Below, piece after piece: positions 21,062-32,180 of a stretch of DNA of 64,000 nucleotides. The translations under genes were made by a program, and so were the position numbers. Source of the stretch: Orientallactaga sibirica (taxonomy: Eukaryota > Chordata > Mammalia > Rodentia > Dipodidae); NCBI GenBank assembly GCA_036365145.1, contig JAEOAD010000035.1, positions 3,311,001 to 3,375,000 of the forward strand. Reading direction: 5' to 3'. Each line of letters starts with the position of its first letter. Positions within the stretch are counted from its first letter, which is position 1. The notes under the pieces were generated by a model. It was not told the DNA's origin and ran no database searches. It saw only the letters and a list, made by a program, of their open reading frames with translations.

Positions 21062-21190
21062 ATCTACACGCCTCATCAGAAAAATGGGAATAAAAATACA
21101 GATCTAATAGGATTGTTTTGAAGATTGTAATGTTTGCAAAAGTGAGTAATTGAAGCCTGGCATATGCTAAGAGAGAACGGTCGTCATTGT
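21062..21190 (+). mobile_element. MIR SINE remnant
   Basis: CCTCATCAGAAAAATGGG, AATAGGATTGTTTTGAAGATTG and GAAGCCTGGCATATGC are a clear MIR 3' half. Confidence 0.7.
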
Positions 21191-21194
21191 CATT

Positions 21195-21480
21195 ATGAAT
21201 TCTAGGAGATTATATGACACCCTTAAAAGATCAGACTCACAATCTAATGTTGACGTGGCTTTACGTGTGAATTTTTTTTTACAGGGATCAATTTGCTTGG
21301 AAATCATTAATGGAATGAATATTTGGAAAGGAATGTGATAATACTTTACTTTAGTGAGAAAGTCTGATGACATTAATCCCTGCTTTGTGCATAAAAACCC
21401 CATTCCACTCTTCTTCAGAGTCTTAAATGCTATGAAATGGAATTTATAAAAATTATAAAATTTAAAAATAAAGCCTTTTT
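21195..21480. promoter_or_regulatory. Candidate conserved non-coding element
   Basis: Non-repeat sequence with dense AT-rich motifs (TGTCATTATGAATTC, ATCATTAATGGAATGAATA, TGACATTAATCCC). This is the texture of distal vertebrate enhancers, but conservation cannot be seen from a single sequence. The label is inference only. Confidence 0.25.
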
Positions 21481-23510
21481 ATAAGCCACACTGTCCTCAA
21501 TTTCTCTTCCCATGGACCCGAGGTCCTTCTCTGAGTCTCTGGCCTCTCCGTGTGCAGGCACGCTGGGTTTGGGAAGGAGTCAATCCTGTCTTCTCAGAGG
21601 AAGTGTCAGCATGGCACCAATCACAGCCAATCAGTGCTGTGAAAAGAAGTCAAACCGAGACCAAAGTTTAGACAGCCCCTGGCTGAATTAAGACATCACA
21701 TCCACGTAGCCTCGGGTTTGAAATTAGTTTGTTCAAAGGTTGATAAGCAGTCTCAATGGCACAACAGTAACCAGCCAGATGCGCTTGCAGTCAGTCTATG
21801 GCTGGGGGTGGACAATGAATGCGTAATGCAGAGGGAGGCGCTGTGCCTGTGCCTGGAGCTGGTAACCATGCAGACTCAGGGAAGGTGGGGTGTGCCCTGG
21901 CCCACCTCTGCTTTTGGCAACATTTTTATCTCCTTGGCATTGTGCTAATCTGTGCCCTGGGACAAGTTATTCCAGAACAGAAAGTCTCATGAGAAAGAGC
22001 CTTGAGGTGGGAGCAATCAAAGGACTAGTTCAAGTTCAAGATGACCAGAAAGATGTTCAGAGAAGGTCTCCGCCAGCCTGTTCCAGATGCAAAGTAAGCA
22101 GATGGCTCTTGCATGCAAACTGGGGTTGTGCTTCTGCACATGTGGGTAAGGTTCCTGCTGAGCAAGCAGGATGGGAGGCCTGAGCACTGAGCTGGGTAAT
22201 TAAAGAGAGCAACAGGCCCATTTCTGTCTGATTGAGCTGAGAACTTCGAAAGGTCTCACGGCACAGCTTCAGCAAAGCAGTTCTTTGATCTGTGGACTTT
22301 CTCCCAGCTGGACTTAGCATTCCCCTCCTCCTCCCACCAGCAGTCCATTGCCTTGAACAATGTCTCCCTCCCCTGCCCACTTCACCCACTCATTGAGTCC
22401 TTCAAAACAGACAAACAATATCCCACACAGACATCCGGGGAGAGCCCAGGCTGTTCCTAACCTACTCCCTCTTATGCTGTTAAAAATAAAACACTTTCAC
22501 CAGACATTTTCATGTCAGAAATTTTATTGACAGTAGCTTATTGTGTCCATGGAGTGGCTGACAATGGCCTAGTGTCTTCCTGTCTGAAAAGTAGGCAGAT
22601 ATTTAGGGAAGTGGCTTTTAGCCATGAAGTCCTTGGAGAGGACAGAAATGAAGTTTTAGTAAATGGAAAATGTAGTGGGTGAGGAAACCACAATTGTATA
22701 TATTTTTAAGCCAGGATAAACTTACTATATGCACACTCACATGCACATATACAATATATGTGTGTTTGTGTGTGTGCATTTAATATATTAAGCATTTAAC
22801 AGGAAGTCCTTTAAATAGGATGAACCCTGCGTACATTTAAAGTATGACTTGATTTACTGCATGTGATCTGAACACAGTCTTGGGGGAATACGTTCTCTGC
22901 ATACTTCATGGCAAATGCACAAAGACCATGTTTAGATGACACCGAAGTCTTTGGCTAAAGCATGTCCAGCTCCATGCATCTTTGGTTTGCAAGAAGCTAA
23001 ATATCCAGATGGTTTCCAAAATATGTTTCCAGGAGAAACAAAAGTTCCCCTAACCCTTTCAGTGGCCTGCCTTTGTGGGTGTCCATAATTTGGCCCAAGA
23101 CTTAGCTTCCCAATCTTCTTTCTCATTGCTCTCCCTACCAGCCTTCCATTTCTGTTTCTTACAGTGTTCATGACCAGACATTTCAGTGCCTACAAGAACA
23201 TTTGTGAACACCATACTGGACCTAAGTATTCTCTGAGCTTCTGAGACAGTGATGAGGGAGAAACTGCAGAAATTGGGCCCCTCGTGAGAGGCCATCCTTT
23301 TTTCTCCCCCTGCTCAATGCATGTGCATGCGTGCATGTGTGCGTGTATACACACACACGTACACACACCCCAGCAGAACCCTCCACACATTCTCCAACAT
23401 GCTGATGCTATTGGATACTAACAACAAGGAAGAGAACCTATTTGCATGCTGAGAAGCCAGATTGACTACTGCAGGCAGGTATCACTTTCAAAAGTATTTC
23501 AACCAAGAGC
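21481..23510. other. Repeat-poor unique segment
   Basis: About 2 kb. It includes two CCAAT-like motifs close together (CACCAATCACAGCCAATCAG near 21616), a (GT)n/(CA)n-rich stretch near 22730-22790, and a short CA/GT run near 23350. No gene or known repeat recognised. Confidence 0.5.
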
Positions 23511-23512
23511 CG

Positions 23513-23667
23513 GGCGTGGTGGCTCACGCCTTTAATCCCAGCACTCGGGAGGCAGAGGTAGGAGGATCGCCTTGAGTTCAAGGCCACCCTGAGACTACAT
23601 AGTGAATTCCAGGTCAGCCTGGGCCAGAATGAGACCCTACCTCAAAAAAAAAAAAAAAAAAAAAAAA
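23513..23667 (+). mobile_element. B1 SINE with 16-bp target duplication
   Basis: AGCCGGGCGTGGTGGCTC to a long poly-A. AAGTATTTCAACCAAG flanks it exactly on both sides. It is close to consensus, so it is a recent insertion. Confidence 0.97.
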
Positions 23668-23683
23668 GTATTTCAACCAAGCA

Positions 23684-24314
23684 CACAGATCTAGGGAGAC
23701 ACTGATTTACGTCTTACAGTGGGGTTAGGACGGCACACTCTTCTTCTTTGGTGGCTGAATGTTGCTCCATGTTCAGTGTAGGACAAGTCATTCAAAGTAT
23801 TTTAAATATCATTGTTTGAATTCTGTAACTGACCATGATACAAACACCCTATATGTCCAACGACACCTCCCTCTTAAGACAGAAGGATCCTAGGTGAAAT
23901 TAATTCTATCCTCCAATGCTCCTGTCAGAAACCTGTCATTTGCCATCTTTCTGGGAAGTGGTTGCCTCTGCCCTGTCTCACAACACCCAGCACCATGTTC
24001 TGTGTTCAAGAGAGCCTGGGAAGATTGGGGTAAATAAAAGTGCTAATAATTATTGGAACGACAAACATTCCCCTCCAATGCAAATGGGTCTGTGGGTCTA
24101 CCACTCACACAGTAACCTGTGTTGATGCCCATTTTACAAGCAGCACTCTCTTCATTTGCTCAAGACAACAAAGTTCTGGAGATAAACTGAGATTAATATG
24201 TGGAATTAATATGGACATTGTCACTGCACACATAGCTTTTTTGTTTTTGGAGGGGGTGCTGGTAATATAAGAGCAGAAAGGGCCTTAATCTATGATGGAT
24301 GGAAGGGTTAGTAG
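23684..24314. other. Unique DNA
   Basis: No known repeat or gene. An octamer-like ATGCAAAT occurs near 24078. Confidence 0.5.
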
Positions 24315-24315
24315 G

Positions 24316-24475
24316 TATTTTTTTTTAATTTATTTTTTTGAGGTAAGTTCTTACTGTAGCTCAAGCTGACCTGGAATTCACTCTGTAGTCTCAGGGTGGC
24401 CTCCAACTCATGGCGATCCTCCTACCTCTGCCTCCCGAGTGCTGGGATTAAAGGCATGTGCCACCATGCCCGGCT
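24316..24475 (-). mobile_element. B1 SINE
   Basis: T-rich start, GAGGTAAGTTCTTACTGTAG, CCTCCCGAGTGCTGGG and GCCACCATGCCCGGC. Confidence 0.93.
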
Positions 24476-24554
24476 ACTATTTGAGTTTTTTGTGCTTCCA
24501 AATGAATTTTAGGATTGTTTTTTCTATTTCCAAGAAGAATGCCATTGGAATTTT

Positions 24555-24587
24555 TTTTGAGAGAGAGACAGAAACAGAGAGAGGAAG

Positions 24588-24625
<38 letters not shown>
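24555..24625. repeat. (GA)n microsatellite
   Basis: Interrupted then pure GA run following a T-rich stretch. It may be the remains of a DIP tail and tract, but no DIP body is attached. Confidence 0.8.
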
Positions 24626-24626
<1 letters not shown>

Positions 24627-24785
24627 TTTAAAGTATGTATCTGAAAGGTTTCCAGAAGTAGAAAATTTGCCCATGTCTGTGGAAATGTTCAAAGGTTCAG
24701 TTCTTTGGATCCTGGGAAGGCTCTGCATTTGCATACTTGTGCTGCCTTTTGGTTCCATAGCATCCATCAAAACACTACCACGTAA

Positions 24786-24911
24786 AGGCTGGAGAGATGG
24801 CTTAGGGGTTAAGGCGCCTGCCTGTTAAGCCTAAGAACGTTGGTTCCGGTCTTCGGCAGTTCCAATCTCCCTCTGTCTCTTTCTGTTTCTCTCCAAAAAT
24901 AAAAATAAAAA
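24786..24911 (+). mobile_element. DIP-B SINE with internal deletion
   Basis: Head GGCTGGAGAGATGGCTTAGG to AGCCTAAGAACG, then straight to TCCCTCTGTCTCTTTCTG and an A-rich tail. The body of about 130 bp is missing. Exact AACACTACCAC flanks (near 24772 and 24913) show it inserted as a short form or was deleted later. Confidence 0.85.
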
Positions 24912-25154
24912 AAACACTACCACTTAAGTCCTGATGGAGACAAGTCTCTCCCTTTCCATCTACAAAGGTGTATCACCACTTGTCCCTCTTGAGGAGTCCC
25001 TGTGGTCCTGTGGGCATGGGACTGGGCAGTGTGGGAAAATGGGCTGTGGATGGACTCTTCTTGATGTCCTGTAGTCGACAATGCGGGGCAGTTCCATGAA
25101 ATAGTGACACACACATCACACCTCCCGACTTTTTCTGTCCTTACTCCATATGAA

Positions 25155-25690
25155 TACCTCAATGAAAATGTAGGGCGTGTTTAATGGAGGGCTCTTGGTG
25201 TGCATTCAAGAACCAGACATCATACCCATATATTAATGCTACTCTCACTTTTGGTTTTTGGTTAGAGAAGCTTCTTTTTTTGAGATGGTGGTGACCTTGG
25301 GATGACCCAGAAGGCACCATGGTGCTGAGAAGGGACAGAAGAGTGCTCAGCACTGAAACATCTCTAACACTTTCCAAGGCTCAGGGTCCATTGCAGAAGA
25401 AGTGGTGGAAAGAATGTAAGAGCCAAAGGAATGGTAGGACTCCTTACAACGTGCTCCTCCAGACACAGAAGGCCTGGATATCCATGACCTCACAGTGCCT
25501 GACACTACCTGCACAAGACCATCATAATAGGAGGAAAAGATGATGACATCAAAACAAAAGAGAGAATGATTGAGAGGGGGAGGGGATATGATGGAGAGTG
25601 GAGTTTCAAAGAGGAAAGTCGGGGGAGGAAGGGAAGAACCATGGGATATTGTCTACAAATTAAGGAAGTTGTCAATTAAAACAAAACAAA
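25155..25690 (+). mobile_element. LINE-1 3'UTR-like fragment
   Basis: GCTCAGGGTCCATTGCAG, AGAATGTAAGAGCCAAAGG and the GGGAGGGG run ending in a polyadenylated-looking tail (GTCAATTAAAACAAAAC) match my memory of rodent Lx/L1 3' ends. A related copy is at 48890-49835. Confidence 0.6.
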
Positions 25691-25705
25691 AAGAACCGGA
25701 CAAGC

Positions 25706-25868
25706 CAGACATGGTGGCACATGCCTTTAATCCCAGCACTTGGGAGGCAGAGGTAGGAGGATTGCCACGAGTTTGAGTCCAGCCTGAGACTACAGAGGGA
25801 ATTCCAGGTCAGCCTGGGCTAGAGTGAGACCCTACCTTGAAAATCCAAAAAAAAAAAAAAAAAAAGAA
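25706..25868 (+). mobile_element. B1 SINE in the L1 tail
   Basis: GCCAGACATGGTGGCACATG to A19. It lies immediately after the L1 poly-A-like end. Flanking ACCGGACAA and ACTGGACAA are a near-exact target duplication. Confidence 0.93.
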
Positions 25869-25879
25869 GAAGAAGAAAG

Positions 25880-26224
25880 TACTGGACAAAATGGGCAAGA
25901 GGGTGGAGATAGGGTTGCTGTATTCCTTGGATTACTTTCTTGGTTCTTGGGTCACATGGGCTGAAAGAGACTCACTGCCTGGGTCTCCCAGGAGAGACTC
26001 AGCTTGATGCTTCCCAGGCAACATGGACACTTGTCTTCTCAAAATCCTGCTTGCTTCATTCTTCTGCCCACTTTCAGCATGCCCACCTGCCCTGATGGTG
26101 CCCTTCTAAAGAAGCCATCGAGCTCCCAGTGCTCAGTCAAGTCTGGAAAACATTCATTCTCAATGCATGCCACTGTGGAGGGTTGGAGAGTCATTCCATC
26201 TCTGTGAGAAAGGGACTCGTGAGG
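25880..26224. other. Unique DNA
   Basis: No known repeat or gene recognised. Confidence 0.5.
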
Positions 26225-26485
26225 CCCGGCTCCTCTCTAAGTATCTATATGCAGCTAATGGTCCCCGGGAGAGGGAGAGACAATTTCTTCGGCAGTATAA
26301 CCACTGGAAAGAGGCCAAACTCCTATAATGAGCTGGGAAGGGGAAGGGGAGCAGTGGGAGAGGGGAGGGAGCAAGACAGTTTAATAGGGGATGAATGTGA
26401 TAATAATACATTGTACACATGTAAGAAAATGTCATTCTGAACCCCATTGTGATGTATAATTAACATATGCTAAAAAGAACCACCA
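26225..26485 (+). mobile_element. LINE-1 3' end
   Basis: G-rich 3'UTR (GGGGAAGGGGAGCAGTGGG) followed by AATGTCATTCTGAACCCCATT and GTATAATTAACATATGC, the typical end of rodent L1. Confidence 0.6.
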
Positions 26486-26514
26486 AAAGAATAATAACTC
26501 AACTAGCTGATAAT

Positions 26515-26725
26515 TGGGTTGTTTACTATGTGCCAAGCAATGAAGGACTCAGGAGTTACCTGTGCTGTGCCACTATAATTCATCGGAACCCTGCGTGGCA
26601 CTGTTGCCTCCCCTCCACAGAATCGGAATGGGCATAGGGGCTCATGGGTAGTGTCCATGGTCATAGCCAGCAAGAGTGAGAAGTTGAGTTCAAACCCATG
26701 TCCGATTAGCTTCAGTAGTTTGCCT
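26515..26725 (-). mobile_element. MIR SINE remnant
   Basis: GTTTACTATGTGCCAAGCA, GAGAAGTTGAGTTCAAACCC and related spacing match a reversed MIR. Confidence 0.6.
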
Positions 26726-26759
26726 ATTTCTCTGGCTCTAATTGGCAAGTGTGGGGACT

Positions 26760-28120
26760 GATTTTCAAAAGGCCCTTTAGACGTTGAAAATACCAGACAT
26801 AGTCAAGTGCTATTGTGAGTGTTTGAGCAATCACAGCTGTTTACAATGGGATACGGACACTGTCCGTTGAAGTTTATCTTAACTAAAATGATGGTTTTCT
26901 TAAAAAAAAAATTCTGACTTGCTAAATGAATTTAATGCTTCACATAAGAGCCAAGTTGGCAGCCTGCAGGATAAATTCCACTATTTATGCAGGAAATGGA
27001 CACGGTGGCCATGGGCTAATCTTGAAAGACCTCCTTTGCAGAACATAAGGTTGACAAGCCCTTCACACTTTGACCTATCATTGGCCCCCATCCATCTTGT
27101 CAATGTAGATGCTGGGTGGCATGTTGTAATTGTACTAGAATCTTTGACTAAGGTTATTCTCTGACTATATCAAAAGCACCTGGGGTCTTAAAAAATATGC
27201 CAAGTCCTGGGCAAGCTCCCTGAACTTTTGGAATCTGAATGTGGACCTTCATGGGAATGTGTATTTTCTGAAGGCTGCTCCAGGCTGGGACACTGCTGCA
27301 TTGTGGGAAAGTCCCTGACTGGTACTCAGTTTCCCCCTGCACAGTGTGTGAGCTTCTGCCTGCCTACTTTCCTTCTGCCATCACACATGCACTTTGTAAT
27401 GTCTAACTAGTGTTCAGAAAGCTAGAGGAAATGTCAGGCTTTGTCAGCTGAAGTCAATATTTACTCAAGAAGTCTTTTGACACATCTGTGTAACTAGTAA
27501 ATGTCTGTCCAAATTGCTCAAAAAGTTAAACCTTCGTCAGTCGTCTTTATTTAAACACAGCCCCAACTTCTAAGATGCATTCATTTTTGTTAACATATTT
27601 TCCTCATTATTTCTTCTCCATGTGTTCCATTGTTTGCTTATTTATTTCTCAACAATCGTTTCCAGAGACTACAAGACAAGCAAAATGCAGCATGGTTAGA
27701 AACAGATAGGAAGGAAAAAAAAAAATCCCAGTTCTTTGGGTAGAAACTAAAATCATAAGCTTCTTGGCCCTGTTTATGGGAAATATTACGGTATAATAAC
27801 CTTGCAGTGATTAGCACTGAACTGGCAATGTTGCAAGTGTCTGAAGATTACAAACCAGAGGGAAGATATAAAATTAAAAGCTCACATTCTTCTGCAGGTG
27901 TTGGGGGGAAGAGGAAAGGGAGGATGGATACCGAGTGTACGTGACCTTGGTTTTAGTTGCCCTTAACCTTGTGTCCTTTACCACTGCCCATTTTTATCAG
28001 TTGTATAGAATCTGTGTGTTGAGGAGTCCCTTAGTGAGTGGGCAGATTGTCATACTTGCTGGAGTCAGAAATGTGAGCGGGGGTGGGGGGAGGGACAACA
28101 ACACTCTGGAACGATTATTT
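26760..28120. other. Repeat-poor unique segment
   Basis: About 1.35 kb of AT-rich sequence with no recognised repeats and no credible gene. Parts such as 27420-27660 could be conserved regulatory DNA, which needs cross-species alignment. Confidence 0.45.
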
Positions 28121-28125
28121 CATTT

Positions 28126-28323
28126 CCTTTTTTTTCTTTCTTTTTTTCTTTTTTTTTCTTTCTTTTTTTTTTTTTTTTGGTTTTTCGAGGTCGGGTCTCA
28201 CTGTAGCTCAGGCTGACCTGGAATTCACTATGTAGTCTCAGGGTGGCCTCGAACTCACGGCGATCCTCCTACCTCTGCCTCCCAAGTGCTGGGATTAAAG
28301 GCGTGCGCCTCCACGCCCAGCTC
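28126..28323 (-). mobile_element. B1 SINE with long TTTC/T tail
   Basis: An expanded (TTTC/T)n tail of about 50 bp, then TTTTTCGAGGTCGGGTCTC and GTGCGCCTCCACGCCCAGC. Confidence 0.95.
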
Positions 28324-28582
28324 GATTGAGTATTTCTTTATGGTAAGACCTAAACATAATTCTAAAGAAAGAGACTCAATGAATAGAAAATTGGGTCAAT
28401 ATATCTGGGCTCCATGATACACTTCTGTGTTTCACAAAGTCTCAGACATTATCGGTTTTTGGACTTTTTAGATATGTGATGGATTCTACTCAGAGACCCA
28501 GCGCACAGGACAGAAGCAGTGTGCTTTTCAGGTAGAGGCTGAGGGGCAGAGCACTTCCACGCTCTTCCATATTAGGCTCTGT

Positions 28583-28920
28583 CTGCATCAGTTCCTTTTC
28601 TCATTGCTCTGACAAAACACCTGACAAAGACAATTGAAAGCAGAGAGGGCTTATTTGGGCTTATAGTTCCAGGGGATACCGTTCATCATGAAGGGGACAC
28701 TGTGGAGTAACCCACATGGCAAGGAGCTAAGACCTCTAGCCAAGATCCCATGAGGAATGAAGTGCGTGTATTAACCAACACACGGTGGGCACAGAGGCAG
28801 ATTCTTATATAGATATGTCCAGCAATTTGACCTTGAGTCAACTTCTCCCAGAATGAGAGATTGAGCAGAGTCCTTTTTATTAACATGAGATAAATGATAA
28901 GTTATTTAGAAAGGGGGAGG
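28583..28920 (+). mobile_element. Rodent interspersed repeat RR1
   Basis: CATCAGTTCCTTTTCTC, GCTCTGACAAAACACCTGAC, GCTTATTTGGGCTTATAG. Same family as 18300-18560. Confidence 0.6.
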
Positions 28921-28989
28921 GATTTGAAGTGGAGCAGAAAGATAACTTAGACTCACAAGGATATAAGCTGGAAGATCAAGAGACTATGT

Positions 28990-29458
28990 GTTAGCCAAGG
29001 GTTCTCTAGAGGAACAGAGCCAATCACATAAATGTATCCTGTGACAAGGGATTTCTTAGACTGGCTTACAGGATAGGAGCTGTAGTCTGTCTGCGAGCCT
29101 GAGAAAATGAGAGCCCAGGAGCTGTTCGGTTCATGAGGCTGGACGTCTCAGCAGTCCCAGGTGCTGAGGTTGGGAGTACTGGAGCACGTCTCGTCTGCAG
29201 TCCACACTGGAAAGCCGCAGAAGCTGGGCTCCAACGTCAGTGATGGAAGTGGGTTCCGCTCCCTTTCCTTTTCCTCCACTCGTGTTCTCTTGCCCTTCTC
29301 CTTCCTACCATGGGACAATAGGGCACAAGGTCACTTGCCGTTTATGAGCCCCTTGATCTTGGACTCCCCAGGCTCCAGAACTGTAAGAAATCAAAATCTT
29401 CACTGTAGAAATTACCCAGTCTATATTTTGTTATAAGTATACAAAACAGACCAATATA
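28990..29458 (+). mobile_element. Rodent repeat, possibly a MaLR-type LTR
   Basis: Starts TGTTAGCCAAGGGTTCTC and contains GAGGCTGGACGTCTCAGC. It ends GAACTGTAAGAAATC..AATTACCCAGTCTATATTTTG, which recalls MaLR LTR ends. Non-coding remnant of uncertain family. Confidence 0.45.
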
Positions 29459-30048
29459 GTACCCCTCCTTATAATGTTTTAGACCATTTCGAGGAGGTCA
29501 CCATTAAGAAGACAGAGAGGTGGGGATGCTTGAGGTTTATATCCTGGACAGAGCAGAGGACTGACTGGTGTCAGTTGTAGGAGTTTTGGAAGAATTCCAT
29601 CATCGAGTGAACTGCGAGCCTTTATCTTCCAAGACTGGGAACAACCATTGCCTTCTAGACTTGCTTCCCTTCTCTAAAGCCTCCAGAGTTGACCTATGCC
29701 AGACCTCCATTCAGTCAGCAAGAGAGCTGACTAGAGCCAACCACCAAGTGCAGAACCAGGAACCATGGCGAACTAAGAGGATGGAGGTCTTCCTAGAGAA
29801 CAAGGCTGGGGACTACATGCTTCTTATTTCAGGGAGAAAGCCTCCTTGATGCATGCCTGACAGTGGGCCAATGCTGCTTCTCACCCTTTCTATAGGGCAG
29901 TTTCTGTTGACAGCATATTTCCCTTTACACATTTTTGTTTGTTGAGTGTATATGGAGTAGCAAGTTAAAGTCACAGATCTCTAACCTGGACAGGGCCATG
30001 TCTGGACTGGATGGAGAGACACTTGCATCCATTAAGAATTAATGTGGA
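29459..30048. other. Unique DNA
   Basis: No recognised repeat. A 93-codon open frame (29568-29849) has no recognisable domain. Confidence 0.5.
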
Positions 30049-30049
30049 G

Positions 30050-30250
30050 GCTGGAGGGATGGCTTAGCAGTTAAGGTGCTTGCCTGCAAAGCCAAAGGAT
30101 TATAGTTCAATTCCCCAGGACCCACGTTAGCCAGATGCACAAGGTAGTGCATGCATCTGGAGTTCGTTCGCAGTGGCTGGAGGCCCTGGCATGCCCATTC
30201 TCTCTCTCTCTCTCTGTTAAATAAATAAATAAAAATAAAATATTTAAAAA
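30050..30250 (+). mobile_element. DIP-type SINE
   Basis: GGCTGGAGGGATGGCTTAGC, GCCAGATGCACAAGGTAG, GGCTGGAGGCCCTGGC, a CT tract and AAATAAAT. GAATTAATGTGGA and GAACTAATCTGGA flank it. Confidence 0.93.
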
Positions 30251-30254
30251 AGAA

Positions 30255-30755
30255 CTAATCTGGATGCAGAGGCTCAGATGGGGGCTTTAGGGTATCTCCT
30301 ATGATTGCTTCTATGAGGAAGTGTTCAACAAATGTTTCATGACCAGAAAGAGGGCTTATGGCAGAATTAATTGTGCATCTGACAATTCCTTTTCCTTTCT
30401 AGCATACAGCTAGGTGCCATTCTGTATTCTCTCCTTGTGGCTATGGGCAACCATATCACTAAGTGTTGTCCAAGGGACTGTGGTAAATATTCTGTACATG
30501 GTTCCTATCCTGGCCCATGAACCCTTCTGTGAAACTCTCTAGTTTAACTTTCTTTTTCCTTTATTATGTTTTTAAATCTTGGCTTTGAGAAGCCATCAGA
30601 GAACTCTGAAGGTGGGGGGGGGTGATGGAGCCAGATGGGAGAATGGTGGACTTGAATATCCATGTGAGACAGAAGCCCAATCCAATCTGTATCCATGTGT
30701 GGCAGGATAAATTAGTCTATATTGTGTTAATCCACTGACATTCTCAGCATGCTTT
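30255..30755. other. Unique or anciently repetitive DNA
   Basis: Parts near 30400-30480 and 30620-30720 (GATGGAGCCAGATGGGAG) faintly recall an ancient mammalian LTR (MLT1 type). This is not firm. No gene. Confidence 0.3.
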
Positions 30756-30759
30756 TACA

Positions 30760-30885
30760 ACAGCTTGCTGAGCCTCATAGACAGAGACAGATTTGCAATA
30801 ATTGAGTAATCTTCCCAAAGTCACACAAGCACCGAGAAGTGCAGCAGAAACGCAAATGAGAGCCAGGTCCCCAACCTAGGTCTGT
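30760..30885 (-). mobile_element. MIR SINE remnant
   Basis: GATTTGCAATAATTGAGTAATC, TTCCCAAAGTCACACAAGC and GAGAGCCAGGTCCCCAAC match a reversed MIR. Confidence 0.6.
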
Positions 30886-30894
30886 GGAAAACAT

Positions 30895-31075
30895 CACGAG
30901 AATCATCTGGGAATGTCTCAAAACACAGATTCTTCCTGTCTACTCCCAAAATGCTGTTGCTATATTTTTTTTTTTTTCTTGTGGTGGGAGAGGAGGAAGA
31001 GGGGCTTTGATACAATTTTAATAAGCTCTTTGGGTAATTCTGTTCCCTGACCAATGTTGAGAAGCACTAAATGCC
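30895..31075 (+). mobile_element. MER5-like DNA transposon remnant
   Basis: GAGAATCATCTGGGAATG, AAAACACAGATTC and GTTGAGAAGCACTA are MER5-type landmarks around an insertion-rich middle. Ancient non-autonomous hAT-Charlie; the strand is a best guess. Confidence 0.45.
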
Positions 31076-31079
31076 AACA

Positions 31080-31755
31080 GTCATGCTAAAATTCATCCAC
31101 TGAGCTCTTGAGGATAGATGTCAAATAAGTAGGATGCTTGCCTAATTTACTGTCCAATTGGAGATGCATCTGGGAGTGAAAGGGAAGCTATTAATTGCAC
31201 TGGAAAACAAGGCATAAAAGAGGACTTTCCCAGGCAAAGAGTCCCTAATACATGAAGGAAAAAACAAATGCAAACAAACAAACAAAAAACTATGGGACAG
31301 CTAAGTCCTCCACGTATACAAAATACTGTTAAGAGAATTTCTCAAGAGTACTGTGCCATGTGGGTAGGAGGCAAAGGTTTTAAAACTAAGGTCAAAGCTG
31401 GATTCTGGATAAAGCTGGAAGGGGAAGCCCCAGATCCCTGGTGTCATGAAACCGAGTTGGAGAAGTGAGACGGGGTGTTTGTTGTGATGCTGGCGCACCC
31501 AGAAACCACCAGAGGCATGAACAGCCCATGTAAGCACTGAAATTGGAGGGAACAATCCTGACCCAACTAGGAGCTTAGAAACTTACAAATCAAAAGCAAA
31601 CACAAGGGGTGGGCGAGAAGGAGCCCTGATTGTTTGGCTAAGAAAGGATTTGTGCTATAAGCTCTAGGAACTGTAGCCCATAGAGAATGCAACCACAGCT
31701 GAAAAGGGAGTAGCAGGGCTTCACTCAGAGTCACTGCTGGGACCACACAAAAATA
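31080..31755. other. Unique DNA
   Basis: No recognised repeat apart from a short (CAAA)n near 31270. Overlapping open frames on opposite strands (31268-31555) look spurious. Confidence 0.5.
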
Positions 31756-31756
31756 A

Positions 31757-32016
31757 TTTTCCTGAGCTGGGGAGATGGTTCAGGGGATAAAGTAATCATT
31801 ACTCAAGCCAGATTACCCAAATTCAATCCACAGATTACCCAAATTCAATCAGATTACCCAAATTCAATCCACAGATTACCCAAGTTCAATCCACAGACTC
31901 TATGTAAAAAAGGGAAGACATGGAAGGCCTCTGTATTCCCAGCATTCTAATGTAAAACTGGAGGCTTAGACAGGAGGATTTCCTGGAAGCTTGTGGTGAA
32001 CGTAGACTGTGAGAAC

Positions 32017-32059
<43 letters not shown>

Positions 32060-32180
32060 AGAAACCTTGTCTGAAATGAAGAAGAAAGGCAGGGACTGAC
32101 GTGAAAGTAGTCCTCTGACCTCCACATGCCATGACGTGTGTGCACCAACACACACTGACATGCACACACCAACACACATG
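31757..32180 (+). mobile_element. B4/RSINE1 with internal 22-bp repeats
   Basis: Head GAGCTGGGGAGATGGTTCAG. Four copies of AGATTACCCAAATTCAATCC start at 31810, 31832, 31851 and 31873. Then the RSINE1 body, a (GA)n tract at 32018-32056 and CTCTGACCTCCACATGCC with a CA tail. Confidence 0.8.

Noticed and set aside
21616..21640. Double CCAAT motif as a promoter
   Set aside because: No CpG enrichment, TATA box or downstream exon was seen; two CCAAT words alone are weak evidence.
31810..31897. CRISPR-like direct repeats
   Set aside because: The repeats abut without unique spacers, sit inside a rodent SINE, and the genome is mammalian.
32018..32056. Serine/leucine-repeat open frames
   Set aside because: All three overlapping minus-strand frames are translations of the (GA)n tract in a B4.
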